The position numbers were made by a program, and so were the translations under genes. The notes beneath the pieces were generated by a model. The model did no database searches and had not been told where the DNA came from. It saw only the letters and a program-made list of their open reading frames with translations. A stretch of DNA of 64,000 nt, taken from Mycteria americana (taxonomy: Eukaryota; Chordata; Aves; Ciconiiformes; Ciconiidae). Of this stretch, positions 31,701 through 46,700 are shown piece after piece. The stretch is taken from NCBI RefSeq assembly GCF_035582795.1, contig NC_134370.1:38179501-38243500 (forward strand). The letters run 5' to 3'. Position 1 is the stretch's first letter; every line of letters begins with the position of its first letter.

Positions 31701-34700
31701 CTGCAGATATGGGAGGACTATGGCCATCTGGGCTCTATCCCGGGGACCGATGCAACCCGAGTTACCAGCAGGAGCAGGGAATGTGGGTTGAATGGCCCAG
31801 TAAGAGGTGCTCACACTCCTTGGTTGGGCCTTTCTGAAGGTGCCAACAGCCCTCCAAGCACCTGCCTGTGCCCCATGATGGCCAGAGCGGGGTGGGCTAT
31901 GCAGCATGGACCCCCCCAAGCCAAGGGGCTGCATCCCAGTTGTTCTGGAAAAGCTTTGCAGCGGGGTGAGCTTGGAGATGGGCTCTGCCTTCCAGATACC
32001 CTGGGCTAAAGTCACCACCCGTTCACAGAGGGACAGCCGTACGTCCCCATGGCTGGGGATGCCTGCAGCTCCTCTGCCACCTACTCTGGGGTGCTGGTGG
32101 GGCTACAGCTGCAGCTCTGCCACGGCGTGCAGAGCAACTCGGTCCCCAAACGCCCTGCAAACCCTGTGGGGGGTTTGTGCACTTGCAGCTCTCAGTTTCT
32201 CTTTCTGTGGTCTGTTTTTTTGCCTTTTTTATTTTTTTGCCTTTATTGTTTAGCAGATTTCCCCCTCCCTTGCACAAGCCCCTGCCACACCCTTGGCCGG
32301 CCACGAATAGGTTAAGTTTTCTGTTGCTCAAAACAGGATTTCCTGGTGTCGAAAGGCTGAATTTGCAGAAGCGCCCGGCTGGGAGGATGGCTTTTCTGAA
32401 ACACTTCCGCCTGCGCTCCTGCGCTGGCTCCTGCAAGCCGTGTTCCTCCATGGGGCAGCCAGAAGGAGAGGTGATGCTCCCGTGTCCCCACTCACCGAGG
32501 GGGTCCCCAGCGACGATGCTGTACTCCACTTGCCCGCTGGGTCCTGAGTCGCCGTCATGGGCCAGGAAGGTCCAGACACGCGGGCCAGGCTGCCCTTCCG
32601 TGACATCGAAGGGACCCTCATATGGCCGAGGGAAGGTGGGACAGTTGTCATTGATATCATTGAGGTTCACCAGCACCTGTGGTCAGGGTGAGAGGGTGCA
32701 GGGCAGTGAGAGGAGAGGGATGGAAGGGAAGACCAGCCTGCTGGCCATGAGTGTGAAAAGCCATGGATGGGCGACATTGCAAAATACCTCCTATATTTCT
32801 GGCTTTGCTGGGTTCCCCAAACATCCAGGTCACAGTTCAGAGACTCAAACTCAGTCATTCCTGATCATGCTCATCCTACAGCGACACTATGAAACTCCAG
32901 CCACACACAGGTGGGGCCCTTTTCAACCTCTGGGCCATGCACCATGATGGAGAAGTCAATGGAAAAGCCAAATGTTCTCCACATTCACATCCTGAAACCC
33001 AAGCTGGATAGGCAAAAGCCACAGACATGGATTTGACCATCAAAGCTATGAGTTCGGAGAGACCCAGTCTCCGCAGCCAGCTGCATGCTTGCTCATCAAG
33101 GGCTTAATTTCTGATGCTGAGCAAACTTTAAAGAATTTGCAGCTTGTGTCCTTATTCCAACACAAAACACCACCAATGCCACTGGCATGTTTCCCCTCTT
33201 AGCATCCCTTCCTGTGACACACTTAGCTGGCTAGAAATCAATCCTACAGATCTCAAAAGGGGAAAGCATCAACAATTTTAGGACAGAGTAGACCACGGGG
33301 CTATTGGCGAAGCCGGGGATCCAACGAACTCGAGTCTTGCTTTTTAACTGAGTCACACTACATAGAAGACATTTAAATAGCTCTATACTAGACTATATTG
33401 AAAAGAGGGTTATGCCCTTGCTAGGCTTCGGGGAACTTGCACAGAGGAGAAGCCCTGCTGGAGGAGGAGAGTCTCCGGTGGCTAATAAGGGATTAAGCTT
33501 TGATGTTACAGGTTATGAGAAAGACACTGAAAATGAGGAGCTTTCCGCCCTCCTGGGTTAAAGGATAGTAAAATCCATCACATGGGCATTTGTTACTGGC
33601 TAAATCTAATCTTTACAGAAGAGTATATCCGAGGCTCTGCTCCGTTTCCTAGCAGTGGAGAAAACAAACACTGGCATGCCTTATCAGGGTGATGGATTTC
33701 CCATCACTTGGGATCTTAAACAATCACTAAACCTCCTCCTAAAAGCTATGTTTTCATACGGTGCTGGCACAAACTCCCTGGGCCGTGTAGGGAGGGTGTT
33801 TCCTACCCGTTCTAGCTTCGATACTTGTTGCTGAAGGGGTTTCAAAGTTCATGTCTCTGCTTGGGCCAAGAGACGGGAAAGCTCTGCCTTTGCCTGCAGC
33901 ACGCCAGCAGCTGCCACCTTCCCTGCTGGCAGTTAAACCCAAGGTCTAGACGTTTCCGCTGCAGTTTTCCTGAGCCAGGGAGGCATCTCCAGCAGTATCA
34001 GATGCACACATCTGAAGACTTCCCATCTGCCCCAGCATGGAGAGCACAGTGCTGCCAGGCTCGCAGGGACAGATTTTATCCATGGAAGTCTCCCACACTA
34101 GTGTCTCCCCTTCAGTTTCTCTTTTTTCTTCACACATAAAAACCTATCTCCTTTTGGGGGACTAGAAAATGCTGGGCTTGATATCTGGGTGAGGCACAAC
34201 GGTCCATGATAGGGAGCCAAGGCAGAAGATCTAACTGACCCCTTCTACTTGCAGCCCCTAAAATCATTCTGGGCATGGACAACATCTGCCATACAACCCG
34301 TCAAATTTTGGTTTCGGTCACAAAAATAATCAGTGTATTCAATTCCTGCAAAACATTTGCTTTGGAGCTGCTAGTCTGCTCTCCCCACACTTTGAGCAGT
34401 GCACTAAGTTCGGGTCACTGCGGTCCAGGAGAAATGGAAGAGCTATAGAGAGAAGCAACAAAAATGACTAGAGGCTTTAAATAACCTCCATACAAGGAAT
34501 TAAAAAGGAATTTAAAAAGCAGATAAATGATCTGAGAAGATAAAGATGAAGCAGAAATTAATGCTCTAGCAATGCTTTACTACCTACTGTCCCTTCAGGC
34601 AAGAAGAACCAAGGGGACCTCTAAAGACAATATAATACAACTTAAAAGCAATTCAGGGAATTTCTTCTGTTTGTGTCTTTGCAGGACCAAATAATTGGGC

Positions 34701-37700
34701 TAATTAACCCATGAGTGTCCCTTGTCCACCTCCCTGTTTTGCAGCCCCCATGAGGGAGTGGGGTGACAGCAACTGGGCAAACTGGCCGCAGCTGGGAAAA
34801 GCGACTGGTGACCCGTGGGAAGGAGATGTGAAACTGCTTGCATGAGGGGGAACTCCTCGACCCCAAAGAGGCCATGGTGTCGCAACCCTGCTGGCAGCTC
34901 CCTACCGTGGCGGTTGATGTCAGCCGGCGTGAGATGATGGGGCACTGGTCGGTGGCAGTGACAATCAAGGTGTAGCGCCCGTGGCTGATCTCATAGTCCA
35001 GCTCCTTCACCGTGCGGATCTGCCCCTGCAAGGCGAGGGGAGAGCAGCCAGGAGTGAGGGGAGCAGGATGGGGGCATGGCTGGGATGGAGCCGGCATCCT
35101 TACTGACCGTGGTGCTGTCGATGTGGAAGGTACCCAAGATGTTGCCTTCTGTGATGGCGTACGCAACTGTGCCATTGGGCCCCTCATCCTGGTCGAGGGC
35201 CTGCATGGTGACGAGGGTGGCATTGAGCGTGGTGGGACCTTCATCGAGGGTCACCTCATACAGCTGCTGTCGGAAAGTGGGAGCGTTGTCGTTCTCATCC
35301 AGGATGGTGACATACACCGTGGTGGTGGCCTGTGGGACATGGGAACATCACGTTAAGCACCGTGGAGGGACTGGCTCTGCAACCCCTGGAGCTGGCTGGG
35401 GAAGGCTGGACCTGTCAAGTTCAATGACCAACGTGGGCTCAACCCTGCCAAGAGACACAAACGGGATGCAGGGCTCAAAATGAAATGAGCCGTGGCTGCA
35501 GACGCATCTCCAGGTAACGATTGGGTACAGAGATAAATGTACAGAGATTAAATCACACTCTTGTTCCCAAGCAAAGCATGTCTCTGTGGGATCCCTCTCC
35601 TTTTCACCTGGTTTTTACCACTGCTGGTAACACCGGGGAGCAGCCCATGGCAGAGGGAAAGCCAGAGGCTGAACCCCATCATGCCTCACTACCTTTGGAG
35701 GAGGTCTGTGTGAGTCCTCACCTTGACATTGAGGCCACCTTGGTTGTTATTACTGAGGGTGGCAACATGGTAGGATGGAAAGTACCTGGAGATGATGCTG
35801 CCATGGCTCAGGAGAAGAACAAAAATGAGCGTCTCAAGACGCTTGGCCTCTCCTCCCTCAGGTCCCATCATCTACCTGCTAACCCCAATTTCACTGCCGG
35901 TCAGGCTCAGCCTGTCCAGCCTCTTCCAGCTGTATCTGACCCTGCACAGGCACTTGGATGTCCTTACTGAAGGGTGTCTCCTGGTTGTGTCACCACGGCG
36001 GCACACCTGGGAACAGGGAGGTGACAAGAGTGTGCCACCCTGCCTAAGGGCTCAGAGATGGGGTCTCAGGACAGATAAGCCATTTTCTTGGAGTCTCTGG
36101 ACTTTGTGCCTACACCTTCCCCCAGCAACAAATTTCTTCCTGCCACACAAGGGTTACATTTTTGATGAGAGCATCACAGACGTGTTTGCTGTAAAAACCA
36201 CAAAGCTGCACAATAGTTAGCTGCTTTTCTATTTCAGTGCATGCTGCAAATTCAGAGCAGGTTAGCAGCGAAGTCTCCTGCAGTTTGCAAACCTCCACGT
36301 GTCTCTGGGCTCCACTTTCCAGGGAATAGGCGCCTGCCTGCACTGTTTGAAACAAGGCGGCTGGAGATTTCGTCAGTGCCTTTTGAATTCAAAGTGAAGC
36401 TCCAGGAGGAGTTAACGTGAGTTGGCCTGTGGTGTTGCTTTACTATTTGAGGGCAAAGTAAGGCCCCCCCATGCAAACAGGCTGTGGGAGGGGGACGCTT
36501 TGCTCCCCTTTTTTTGGGGAAAGCTCCATTCCCTTCCCTGAGCTGGCACCGCTTTGAGTTACCCTTCCCTGTACCTGCCTCCTGTTCATCCCAGGAAGGT
36601 TTCTGTCCGCTTAATCCTCACAAACACGGGAAAAATAATAATTACAAGCAAAGTCCACTTTAATCAAGCAAGTTGGAGTTTGGCCCCAGGGGAGCAGCTC
36701 CCACCGGGGAAAGGATGGGGACCAGCACCTAGCCCCTTGTGGCTGAGCACCCACAGCTCCCCCGGCACATCGAGCACCTTCCTCGGCTACCTCCTGTGCA
36801 CCCCGAAAACGCACGCGGGGGACCAGCTTGCTCGGAGCTACCCCCTGCGATGCTGTAAGGGAAAAAAACCCGCAGAGGCACCCGCCACTGCCCGAACGGG
36901 TGGGGACCGAAGTGTCACCCTTCCGTGGGGTGCCCCGTGGGCGTGCTGCCGCTCGCCCCGGCCGCCCGCAGCTCCCTGCCGCCTCTCACCTCCTGGGGGT
37001 GCTCGCAGCTCTCTCCGTCGCTGCGTGCAATAATACCTCAATGAAATTTCCTGTGTGTGCAAGTCCGGTTGCGGCTGCGGGGCTGCTCAGAGCGTGCGGG
37101 CGGCTCCGGAGAGGCGAGCTCCCCCCGGCCGCCCCAGCCGCGATGGAGGCGACGTCCCCCCGGGCTGGGCTGCTGCTGGCTGCGCTCTGCCTGCTGGCTT
37201 CCCACGGTAAGCTCCAGCTTGCTTTCCTCTCCTCCCCGCGCAGAGAAACTCTCCTCGCTGGGGCACCGCGTTTGCCCAGCCGGGGCTGTGCCTCGGCATG
37301 AGGAATTTGGGGCGTTATGTACTTTCTCACCCTGTGATTTCGGAAGGGGGGGGGGCGATCAAGCCAGCGTTTCACGCGATGCTGGTTGCGTTGGGGGCAA
37401 GGGGCCACAGGGGAGTTGCTGTTTTAAACCTCTGGGACTGGGTTTTCCTCCTTCCTCCTTCGCTTTGATCTAATGTGCGTGGAAGGAAAGCGGCACCCCC
37501 TGGCCCTGCCAGCCCCCCGCCGGGGATCCCGAGCGGGAAAAGCTGCCCCGTTCCTGCACGGCACGTTGTCCTGGCACTATGGAGGTCCCTGGCCACGCAG
37601 CGGTGAAAGCAGCCTTTCTTTCACCAGCCCCGGGGGAGCGGAGAGAGGCAGTTTGTGCGAGCGGGGCCGGGATGCCCTCTCTGAGGATGCTCCGCTCCGC

Positions 37701-40700
37701 CGTAATTGCCGGGACGTGCCGGGCAGCTTCTCCGGGGGGGAGCCGGCCGGGCCAGGACCGCTGGGTGCAGCCGCCGAGTTTCCCTTCCCCTAGGCGAGCG
37801 CTTCCCAGCGCTGGAAGCTCGCCAGCAGCTCGCCAGCACGGCGGAGGGATGCTCGGGGCGGGGGGGCTGCTTCACGCCTGACTCCGCACCAGCTCTGGCA
37901 GGCAGCGTTTCCGTGCTGGGGCTCTGGGGCCAGGCGGTGAAACGGGGGCGGTGGCAATTAAAACCGCAGTTCATCTGTGGACGAAGGGTCAGAGAACAAA
38001 GCTGGGAAGGACCGTGGTCCCTCCCTGCCCTGCGCAGGCGGAGGACGAGCATCCTATCGGGCTTGGCTTCTCCCTCCATCCTGGGATGGCAAAGTGACCC
38101 CCTCCAGGATTTCTGCCGGCGCATCCTCAGGAAGAAATGATGCCCCCCTGCAACGGGGCAGGGGGTCCCTTCTCCTCTCTCCTCCGGGACAGCAAGGCTG
38201 GTGCGGATTGAAGTGTGCTTTGCTTCTCATCTGAGCTTCTTGACATCAGAGCGCGATTCCCAGCATCTCCATGGGGCTTTAGATTATTTCATTACGCGTC
38301 TGGGGTGCTGGGACTGAACATCAGGCCTTCTGCAATGCAACAAGCTTGGACACCGATGTTCAACATCAGCCTGGTGCCAGAGGAACTGAGCTTCGGGCAA
38401 CCGCGTGCCTGCCAAAACTTTCTGAACCCCCGGCTAATTTTAGCAGGGGTTGATGGAGAAGTAGAGCCCTTGGAGACATCCAGCTCCTACATGGTTTGGG
38501 GACACTGGCAGGTAGGTGGATGGGGAAGCGGCTCCTCTCCACCCAAGGGATGGCAGCTGAGCTGGGCTTTCCAAAATCGCATCCCAAGTGCAAACCTGGC
38601 ATTGTGACCCTGTCCCTGAGCCAGGGCCGTGCTGGAAGAGGAGCAAGGCAGGACCCTCCAGCGGGTGCAGCAGCTCCAGGCTGCTCTCCCCATGGCCTGG
38701 ATGATGGGTACCAAGGGAGCGGCCCCACCGCTGAAAAGCCATTTGGCTCCTCAGGGTGCGGGAGATGAGGGCTGTTAACACATGTGTCTCTGGCATTTCA
38801 GTAAGTTTTTTTTCTCTCCTTTTTCTTTCCTGCTGTAAGTACTTGTGCCGAGGTATGGATGCCCCTGCACATCTCACCCAGCTGATAACTCTGAAGCATA
38901 ATGACAGCACAGTGACGATGAGGCTTGCAGCACTTTTATGTGAGGCTGTTAAAAAATCTCCCAGAAGAGGAATTAAAGCCGGGTTCCTCACTCCGGCACT
39001 GAACAGCCACTCTCTCTCCAGCAGCCCCTCCTCTACGGCGGGTGAGCCCCTCCAAAGGCTGCAGCCCTCCCACCCAGATTTCACTGGAGTGGAAAGAGGT
39101 GGCATGATGTGGAAATCACTTCTGTAAGTCACAGGAGTGTAAATCAAACACCTGCTTGCCAGAGCAGGGGACCAAAGTTAGGAGAAGCAGCCAGGAGAGG
39201 CTTTTGGTCACCGATCCAGAATTTGGCATGAAATCCTGTTTTATTTAAGCTGTTGGTCGGCAAAGCAACACAGGCTCCTTGGCATTAGCACTTTTTTGCA
39301 TTTCGTTTTCTCTGAAAGGAGAGCTCCCAGGTTTCAAGCTAGGCAGTGGTGCTGGCACCGGGGACGTACCAGCGCTGCACTGGGCTCTGTGCCGCACCGA
39401 TGCAACGCTGCGGGTTGGAGCCGAAGATACCAAGGGGCCAAAGAGGAAGAGGGGCACTTTTGGCACCCACTTGAGACCTCCTCTGTCTTTACCAGATGGT
39501 GACAAGACGGTGACAAGCCTGGACCTCGACGGGTCCAGGCTCTCTCAGCCGGAGATGCATGGAGACTGGCATCTGGCTTTCTTTTGGTGTTTGCCAGTAG
39601 CGCTGACATCAAAAGGAACGGTCCGACCAGGATGGGATGGAGCCAAACCTGGGGTCTGGGCATGGAAGAAGCCCACAGCACCCGGGGGAGATTAAAATCC
39701 ATGAGCTTTAGTGTAAGGACACTGACAGAAGACATTTCCTCCGGGCACCATCTGGCATCTAGCATAGCTTTAAAGCCTTGCTACGTCTTGGGGAGGGAAC
39801 ACCACCCTCCCTGGCACTGCCGCAGGGCACGCCCTGCCTCACCAGCTCTTCTCCCCAGTTGTTTTCTCCTCCGCTCTCTGGCTTTTGGAAGCCTGCTCAG
39901 GAGAAAGAAGGGAAGTTGGTAATGCCGAAGGCTTTGCACACGTGGTAACCTCTGCCCCTCCCCACAGCTGGGCGCCGCTGCCGAAAGCGTGGGCCGTGTT
40001 GACTTTCCATCCAGACGGTTCCCATCAAGCCCCGGGGGTGGAGGCTGGATGGTTTAGTAAGGCACAGCTTTGCAGACTGTGTGGGGATGAACGGGACAGC
40101 CCTGTTTTATTTGAGGGGCGGTGTGGAAAACAAAGACTCCCGCAGATACTTTTGCAAGGTGTTAGAAGTGCGGCTTCCTCCAATAGAGCCCTGGCTTCCC
40201 TTCCCCTGGCTCCCGGGAGACCCCTGATGTGAATGGGGCACTTCCCGTTGCAGCAGGTATCGAGAAACACATCTGAGGTCCCTTTTGTGCTCAGAGCGCT
40301 GGCAAGGAGGTGGGGGACCCGCTCCGCTGCGTGCCAAAAGCCGTCCAGCCCAGCCAAGCATCCCAGCCCCAGCAGCATCCAGGGATGGGGAGCAGCTGGG
40401 GCTTGAAAATAAGCAGAAACGGGCAGCGTTGAGCTCAGGCCACACAAACCTCCGCCCCAGAGCAGCCCCGGGGATGTGCTGCTGCACGTGCCGTGGGGAG
40501 CAGGCTGAGGTGCCCGCAGGAAGCCAGAGCAATTAGCCAGAGCGGTTTGGCAAAGGTCACGCCATCCCCGGCTCTCTGGGACTCCTCGGCACTGCATGCT
40601 GCAGACTGGGAGGGTCCGATGGGGGAGATCCCCCCTCCAAACCCCCCTCTCCCTGCAAAGCACCCTCAGCAGGCTGCTGGGACTCAGGGGCTTCACAGCT

Positions 40701-43700
40701 GTTCTTATGGGGCTTAGAGATCACCATCGTCCTAAAAGGCATAAATAACCATGAGGGGTGGAAGGCATGGGGGACATTTTCACTTTCACTCTCTCAAGCG
40801 GAGCCCCATGTCGGGATGGTGACGGCAGTGATTCTGCACGGAGGAGGATGCTCTCCGGGCAGCCCGGCGATGGGGAGCCTCTCGCCCAGCTGGATGGTTT
40901 GTGGGCAGGCACAGCACTCCCTGCCTGTGACTGATGCCCGCTCGATATAGCAAGTGAAAAACCTCAAGGTGAAACGGTGGCAGAGTTAATGGCACAACAG
41001 GATGTTACCAAAATAAAAGAATGTCTTGTCCTCATGCCATCTTCTCTGTTGCAAACCAGCCCCAGGAACCTCCTTTTCTCAACAATTTAAAGAAAATGAA
41101 CCCAGAATCTGCTTTTTCTTCAGCTTTCGAAGGTGACGTTTGCACTTCTGCAAACACAAAGTGGTGGTGGGGCCAGAGCACCAAAGACTCGCCCATATTT
41201 GCTCTGTTCTCTCCCCTCACGCACAGCTCCCCTTACCCACCAGTACCCTCCACTGGCGTGCTGGGACAGGACCAGTAACACCATGGTGTGCTCCTCTCCT
41301 TCCCTCTGTCCCCCCCCCGACATGCTCCTGCGCCTCTGCCAGGCCTCCCACTATGCGTTTTGCAGCCGGCAGCAATCAAGGATTTCTTTCTGAAAATTGT
41401 TTTCATTTTCAAGCAGCTCCTCACAGTCGGCGTCAGCCAGTTCTCCCTTCTCCTCCCCAGGGGCTGAAAAACAAGCAGGGTGGGACCCGCTCCCCGCATG
41501 ATCTCGGGGGGCACAGGCTCCTCCTAGTTGTTTTATTTTTTTCTCCTTTTTATTTGCAGCCGGCTCAGCAGCACTTGTATTTCCTCATTTGCAAGCCATA
41601 CCCCACTGCCCTGCTTTGCAGAGGTCTGGTGTCCCGTAAGAAGGCGCCTGGGGCAGACCCCACCTCGCTGCCCCACACCGCCCTGCTCTGCCAGCCCTGG
41701 GCAAACTTCTGCCTCCCTGCTACTATTAAAAGCTGATGCTCAGCTATATTTAAAGCATGCCTGCCCTCCAGGGATTATTTCTAGGGTGAAGTTGTGCTCC
41801 CAGCCCTGCTGGGATGTTGTTACAGAGCAAGTGAAGGGCTCATGCCGTGCTTCCCATCTCCCTTCTCTTATGCTATAGAGAGCTCGTGAGTTTTTCTTGC
41901 CCCAAGGGCATGGGTTAAGGCTTTTTTCCCCATGCCTGCAGGCTGGCGTTCACACTTTCTGATTGCTCTCTGCAACCTCTAGCCACACCTCTGCCAACAT
42001 CAGTGGTGTGGTTTGCAGTGCTTGTTTGGGCAGGGATCCCCATTTTGCTATGAACTCAGGGTAAACCCAGGGCTGTAGGGTCTGACTCAGCCACTGTGCC
42101 TTCTCCCTGGCAGGAGGGCCAGCAGCTTTCCTAATCACCACCCCGTACTCGCTCTGCATCTGCCCCGAGGGCCAGAACGTCACCCTGACCTGCCGGATCA
42201 GCGGTCCCCTCACCGACCGCCACAACCTCCTCTACAAAACCTGGTACTTCAGCAGCAACGGTGACCAGAGCTGTTCCGGGAAGAAGCACATCCGCAATGT
42301 CACCGAGAAGGAGCTGCATCACGACCTGGGCAGGCACCATGAGCCGCCGGGCAATGGCACCCAAAAGTCCCCCCTTGGGGCGCAAGCCAGCCATCATGGG
42401 GTGGAGTTTGTCCCCGACCACCACGGTGCCTTTCACATCGTGGTGATGAACCTCACGCTGCAGGACAGCGGGAATTACTGCTGCTACGCCGCGGAGGCCA
42501 GGTGGGAGCAAGGCAAGCCCCACACCCTGCAGGTTGCTCACAGCTTCGTGGAGCTGCAGATCCAGCAAGGTGAGGGGGGCCAGGGGAGCCCCTGCCAGTC
42601 CTGCATCCATGCCGGGGTGCGTCGGGGCAAGGCGGCAGATAAGGGCTGGTGGGGGATGCCAGGGTGCAGGATCAGGGCTGGGGAGGCAGGGTGTGCTGAT
42701 GCTGAAAGCCCAAGCCAAGCTGCAAGAGTCAAAGAGCAGCAGATGTTGAAGGTTTGACTTAGGGCCAGAGAGCACTGGAACATTAAAAAAAAAAAAGAAA
42801 AAAATAAATCAAGAGGCTGGAACGCAATAAAATCCATGCTACATAGTTTCACTGATCTTCCTCAACCTCTTTCTGGAAGAGAGGAAAACAAACCTCAACA
42901 TCAAAGGAGCTGGCTGGTGGGCGAGTGCAGTGTAAGGGCTGCAGACATTGCTCGGGATGGAGGGCTTGTAGACAACCTCGGGGCAGCAGCCCAGCAGGGA
43001 GAGCTGCCCAGGGAGGCATGAACTGGAGGGGGCAGCATCCCCTGCCCTTGATTTGCAGCGTTAGGATAGATACTTTTTTTTTTAGACCAAAAAAAAAAAA
43101 AAAGAGCCTGCATGGCCAGGGATGGGCCCTGCCGCTGCGAGGGAAAAGGGGTCTTGCAGCAGGAATCTCAGTGTAAGCTTCCCAGGATTAAACTCTTGCT
43201 TTTGGGATGCTCTGGTCTGATTTTCTCAATGCCAGTGAGCAAAGGCAAGCACAGCTAGCAGGTGTGGGAGCTCTGTGGTACCTGAGCGAATCCTCTGAGA
43301 TCCAACACTCTTTTCTCTTCTCCACCACAGGCAGAGGAGGGCTTCAAAACTGCACGTTTCATACCGCCACCAGCAAAGGTAAAAGGAAAACACCAAAAAC
43401 CTTCTCTCCAATGCACTGCTCACCATCCTGGCCCGTGTATTTCACTAGGGATGGCTGCTTGCTATAAACGCACTGGTGTCCAGATGCAACCTCACGGTCG
43501 GGTGTTGGGAGGGTCATTTCCGAGGCTGTCCCCACGGGGTGCATCTGACAGGCATGTCCTCAGGCTGAGGAGAACCTCCTTTGGCCCATGTTTCCACGTC
43601 ACCTGGACTGTCCTGAAGCCTACGGAGATCATTCACCCCATGGTTATAAAGCAACTGAGCTCCCCCCCCAACATGATTGGGGATTTAGCAGCTGCTGCCA

Positions 43701-46700
43701 CGAGCAGATGGGAAGGGACAGAAAACTAGAGTTGCAGGAACCTCTTGCAACACCCCACCGCTGTCCCGAGCCCATGCCACCTCGCCCCAAGCAGAGATAC
43801 TCTAGCAGGGAAACCCCAAATCTTGCTTGAGTGCTCAGACAACACGAGGCTCCCCCGGCGCTGTGTCTAGACGCTGGAGGTGCCCACTTTGCTATGCAGG
43901 TGGTTTCTCCGTGGGTCGCTCTGTCTACCCCTGTTTGCTGGCTGCCAAACAGGCAGATTTTGCTAAAATTGGTTTGCAGCATGGTTGCGGCCAGCCCAGC
44001 CACAGGAAACTGCACCATCCTCCCCAGGACTGGCGCTTTCTGTCTCAAACCCTCAGTCCCAAATGCTGGGACAGCCTGTCCTGCCAGGCAAAAAAGAAAA
44101 GGGGAGAACCCACCCCCCCAAACACACCCAGAGCAAGAAGCTGCTTCCTCAGACAGATGTGCAGGAGAGCAGGGCTTGAGCTGAATCTGCCCTTGATTTA
44201 GGTAGCCCTTGACGCTGCCGCAAGCCATCCCACATGGACCTTGATGGCCACAGACATGCCTGTAGACTGCCAGCCTTTCTGGGGAGCCTTTCTCCTGACT
44301 TCACAGGGCTTTATCAGGGCCCCTGCCTCTCTCCCCATATCTAGAAGACCAAAGAAAGACCTTGGGGTGTCCTCCAGCAATGAAGGACTTTGGTCAAGGT
44401 CCTAAACAGATGCCTCAGAACTTATCTCCTCAACCGGCAATGCATTCCAGCGTGAATCCCGCTAGGAGCAGACCACCCGGGCGTGCAGCAGCCACGTTGC
44501 ATCAGGCGTGGGGCAACGCCGGTGTTGCCCCATGCTTCTGCTACGGCTTGAGGAAACCAAGGAAATGCAAGGCGAACCCTCCCCGCCGCCCACTCCAGCT
44601 CTGCCCTCTTCTGTTGCAGATATCACGGCTGCCGCGCTGGCAACGGGTGCCTGCATCGTGGGCATCCTCTGCCTGCCCCTCATCTTGCTCCTGATTTACA
44701 AGCAGAGACAAGCGGTCAGCAGCAGACGTACGTACCCTCCCTTCGCTAGCCGCCGGCGGGGACACCCACCCGGGGACTCATCTCCTGGGCTGCAGGGATG
44801 GGATGTGTCCTGCTGGGGTCAGTGGGTTCGGCTGCCCCGAATCCCGCAGGCACAGTGTAAGGTGGCCCAAAGACAGCTCCCTGCCAGGTGCCTCCGGCAA
44901 AGCAGTCCTAGGAAGGGCTGGGCATGCCTGCAGGCTGCGGCAAGGAGTGTGGGGTAGGAGAGGGACCTGTGATGCCTACAGGCACCCCGGGAGCGTGCTG
45001 GGGGCACTGAGACTGCACAGATGCTGCTAGGCCCCCTCCCTGCTGAGCTCTTTCCTCCGCATCTCGTGCGAGAGCGGGCTCATTTACTCATCCCTCCCTC
45101 CACCGCACAGCCAAAACAGCACCTTTGCCTCCTGAGTGACTGAAAAAGCATTATGTGTGCTTTTGCTCCCCCTGTCTTTAAAAAGACCCCTTACATTTCT
45201 ATGGCAATAGGACTGTAGCAAGCCCCCTCTCTCCCCACTGCTCCAGCAACAAAATCAGGCAGCACCGAGGTGCAGCTGGCTGCCAGCTCCTGCCTGTACT
45301 CGGCTCCCAGTGATTTCAGTAATTAAGCAGAAAGGGGCACCATCTTAACCGGCAGAACCATTTCATCAGGCCTTGGGCAAGCTGGGGGCCCTGCAGTTTC
45401 TCTCACCGAGCTCGGTGGGTGGCTGTGTGGCTCTGAGCAAACCCTTTGGAGAAGTGGTTTTTGCAGCAGCGGTGGGCACGATGCCAGCCACAAGAACGGG
45501 AACTGCGCTTTCGACATCCATCCCCAGCTGAAAAGACTGGCTGCGTGTCTTCATGCATCCATTTTGCCATGGCCGGGGTGCTGCTCCCCCGCTGTGCTGC
45601 AAAGAGTCACCTGGATGCTATTTAACCCAAGAGAGAAGGCAAAACCCAGGGGGATTTGCTTATGGGGTGTCTCAGGCCAGGTTAGCCACAGGTTATTTCC
45701 ACCGGGCGCTTTCCACTGGCCTGGTCTGGGCCAAAACTTGTGCATCTCAGCTCGGGATGCTCGCTGTGCAGCCATCCAGCACACCCAAGTAACACGGGCT
45801 GTCCGATCTGCTGCGGCAAAGAGGATGAGGAAATAAATAACAAATGCAGGGGCAGCCAAATGACGGGGTGGTGTTTCGCAGAGCCCTGGGAGGGTGTCCC
45901 GGGCGGGTGGTGGGTGCATCTGGGCACAAGCAGGGCCGGGCTGCAGCCCAGGTGCCGCAGCTGCATCTTGCCTTGCCCCGCGCTGCTGGAAGCACCTCCT
46001 TCCCCCTTCTTTGGACCCTGCAGTTTCAATCTGGGAGGAGGCCGGGCTGGGGAGTAAATGAGGTGGGAGACTGCAGGCAGCGGGGATGCGGAGAGGGAGG
46101 TTTGGGAGCAAAGAAGAGGCTGATGCTGAAGAAGGGAGAAAGGGAGGGAGGAATGCAGAGGAAGAGGAGGAATTGGGTGTGGATGAGACACCAGAAACCA
46201 GCGCTGGCAGCGGGTCTGGATTTGGTGCTGGGCATCACGCTGCCAGCGCACATGCCAACCGTTTTGTCTTTGGCAGGTGCCCATGAGCTCGTCAGGATGG
46301 AGAGGTGAGGAAACCCATGTGCTTCCAGCTCGCCCGACCTCCTCACACCCCTTCTGCCCGCATCCCAGACCCCGCAAGGTCTTGTCCTCTTCTCCCCTCC
46401 CCTTGAAGCTGGAGTGTATCCTCGCCGGGCAAAGCGAGGGGGATGCTGGCAGCACCCACACCCGGGGTCCTGTCCCTTTCCGGGCAGCCGCTGTTTCTCT
46501 TCCCTCCCTCCGAGTGGGAAGTGCCTCCTTTCTTTTTGCCTGTGTCAAGGGCACGCGTCTCCCCACGCCCCAGGAGAGCTTGAAACCATGGTGCCTTTTG
46601 GCTAAGCTTTCCCCCCTGCGCCAGGCTTCCTGCTTGCTCTCGGCTGAGGTGCCGCCGCCTGAACTTGCTCCCTGCCCTGCTTGGTTGTTCCCGGCACTCA

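Noticed and set aside
37041-37043. Upstream in-frame ATG for VSIR
   Set aside because: It would place an arginine-rich stretch before the signal peptide; the ATG at 37143 has better context and matches the family.
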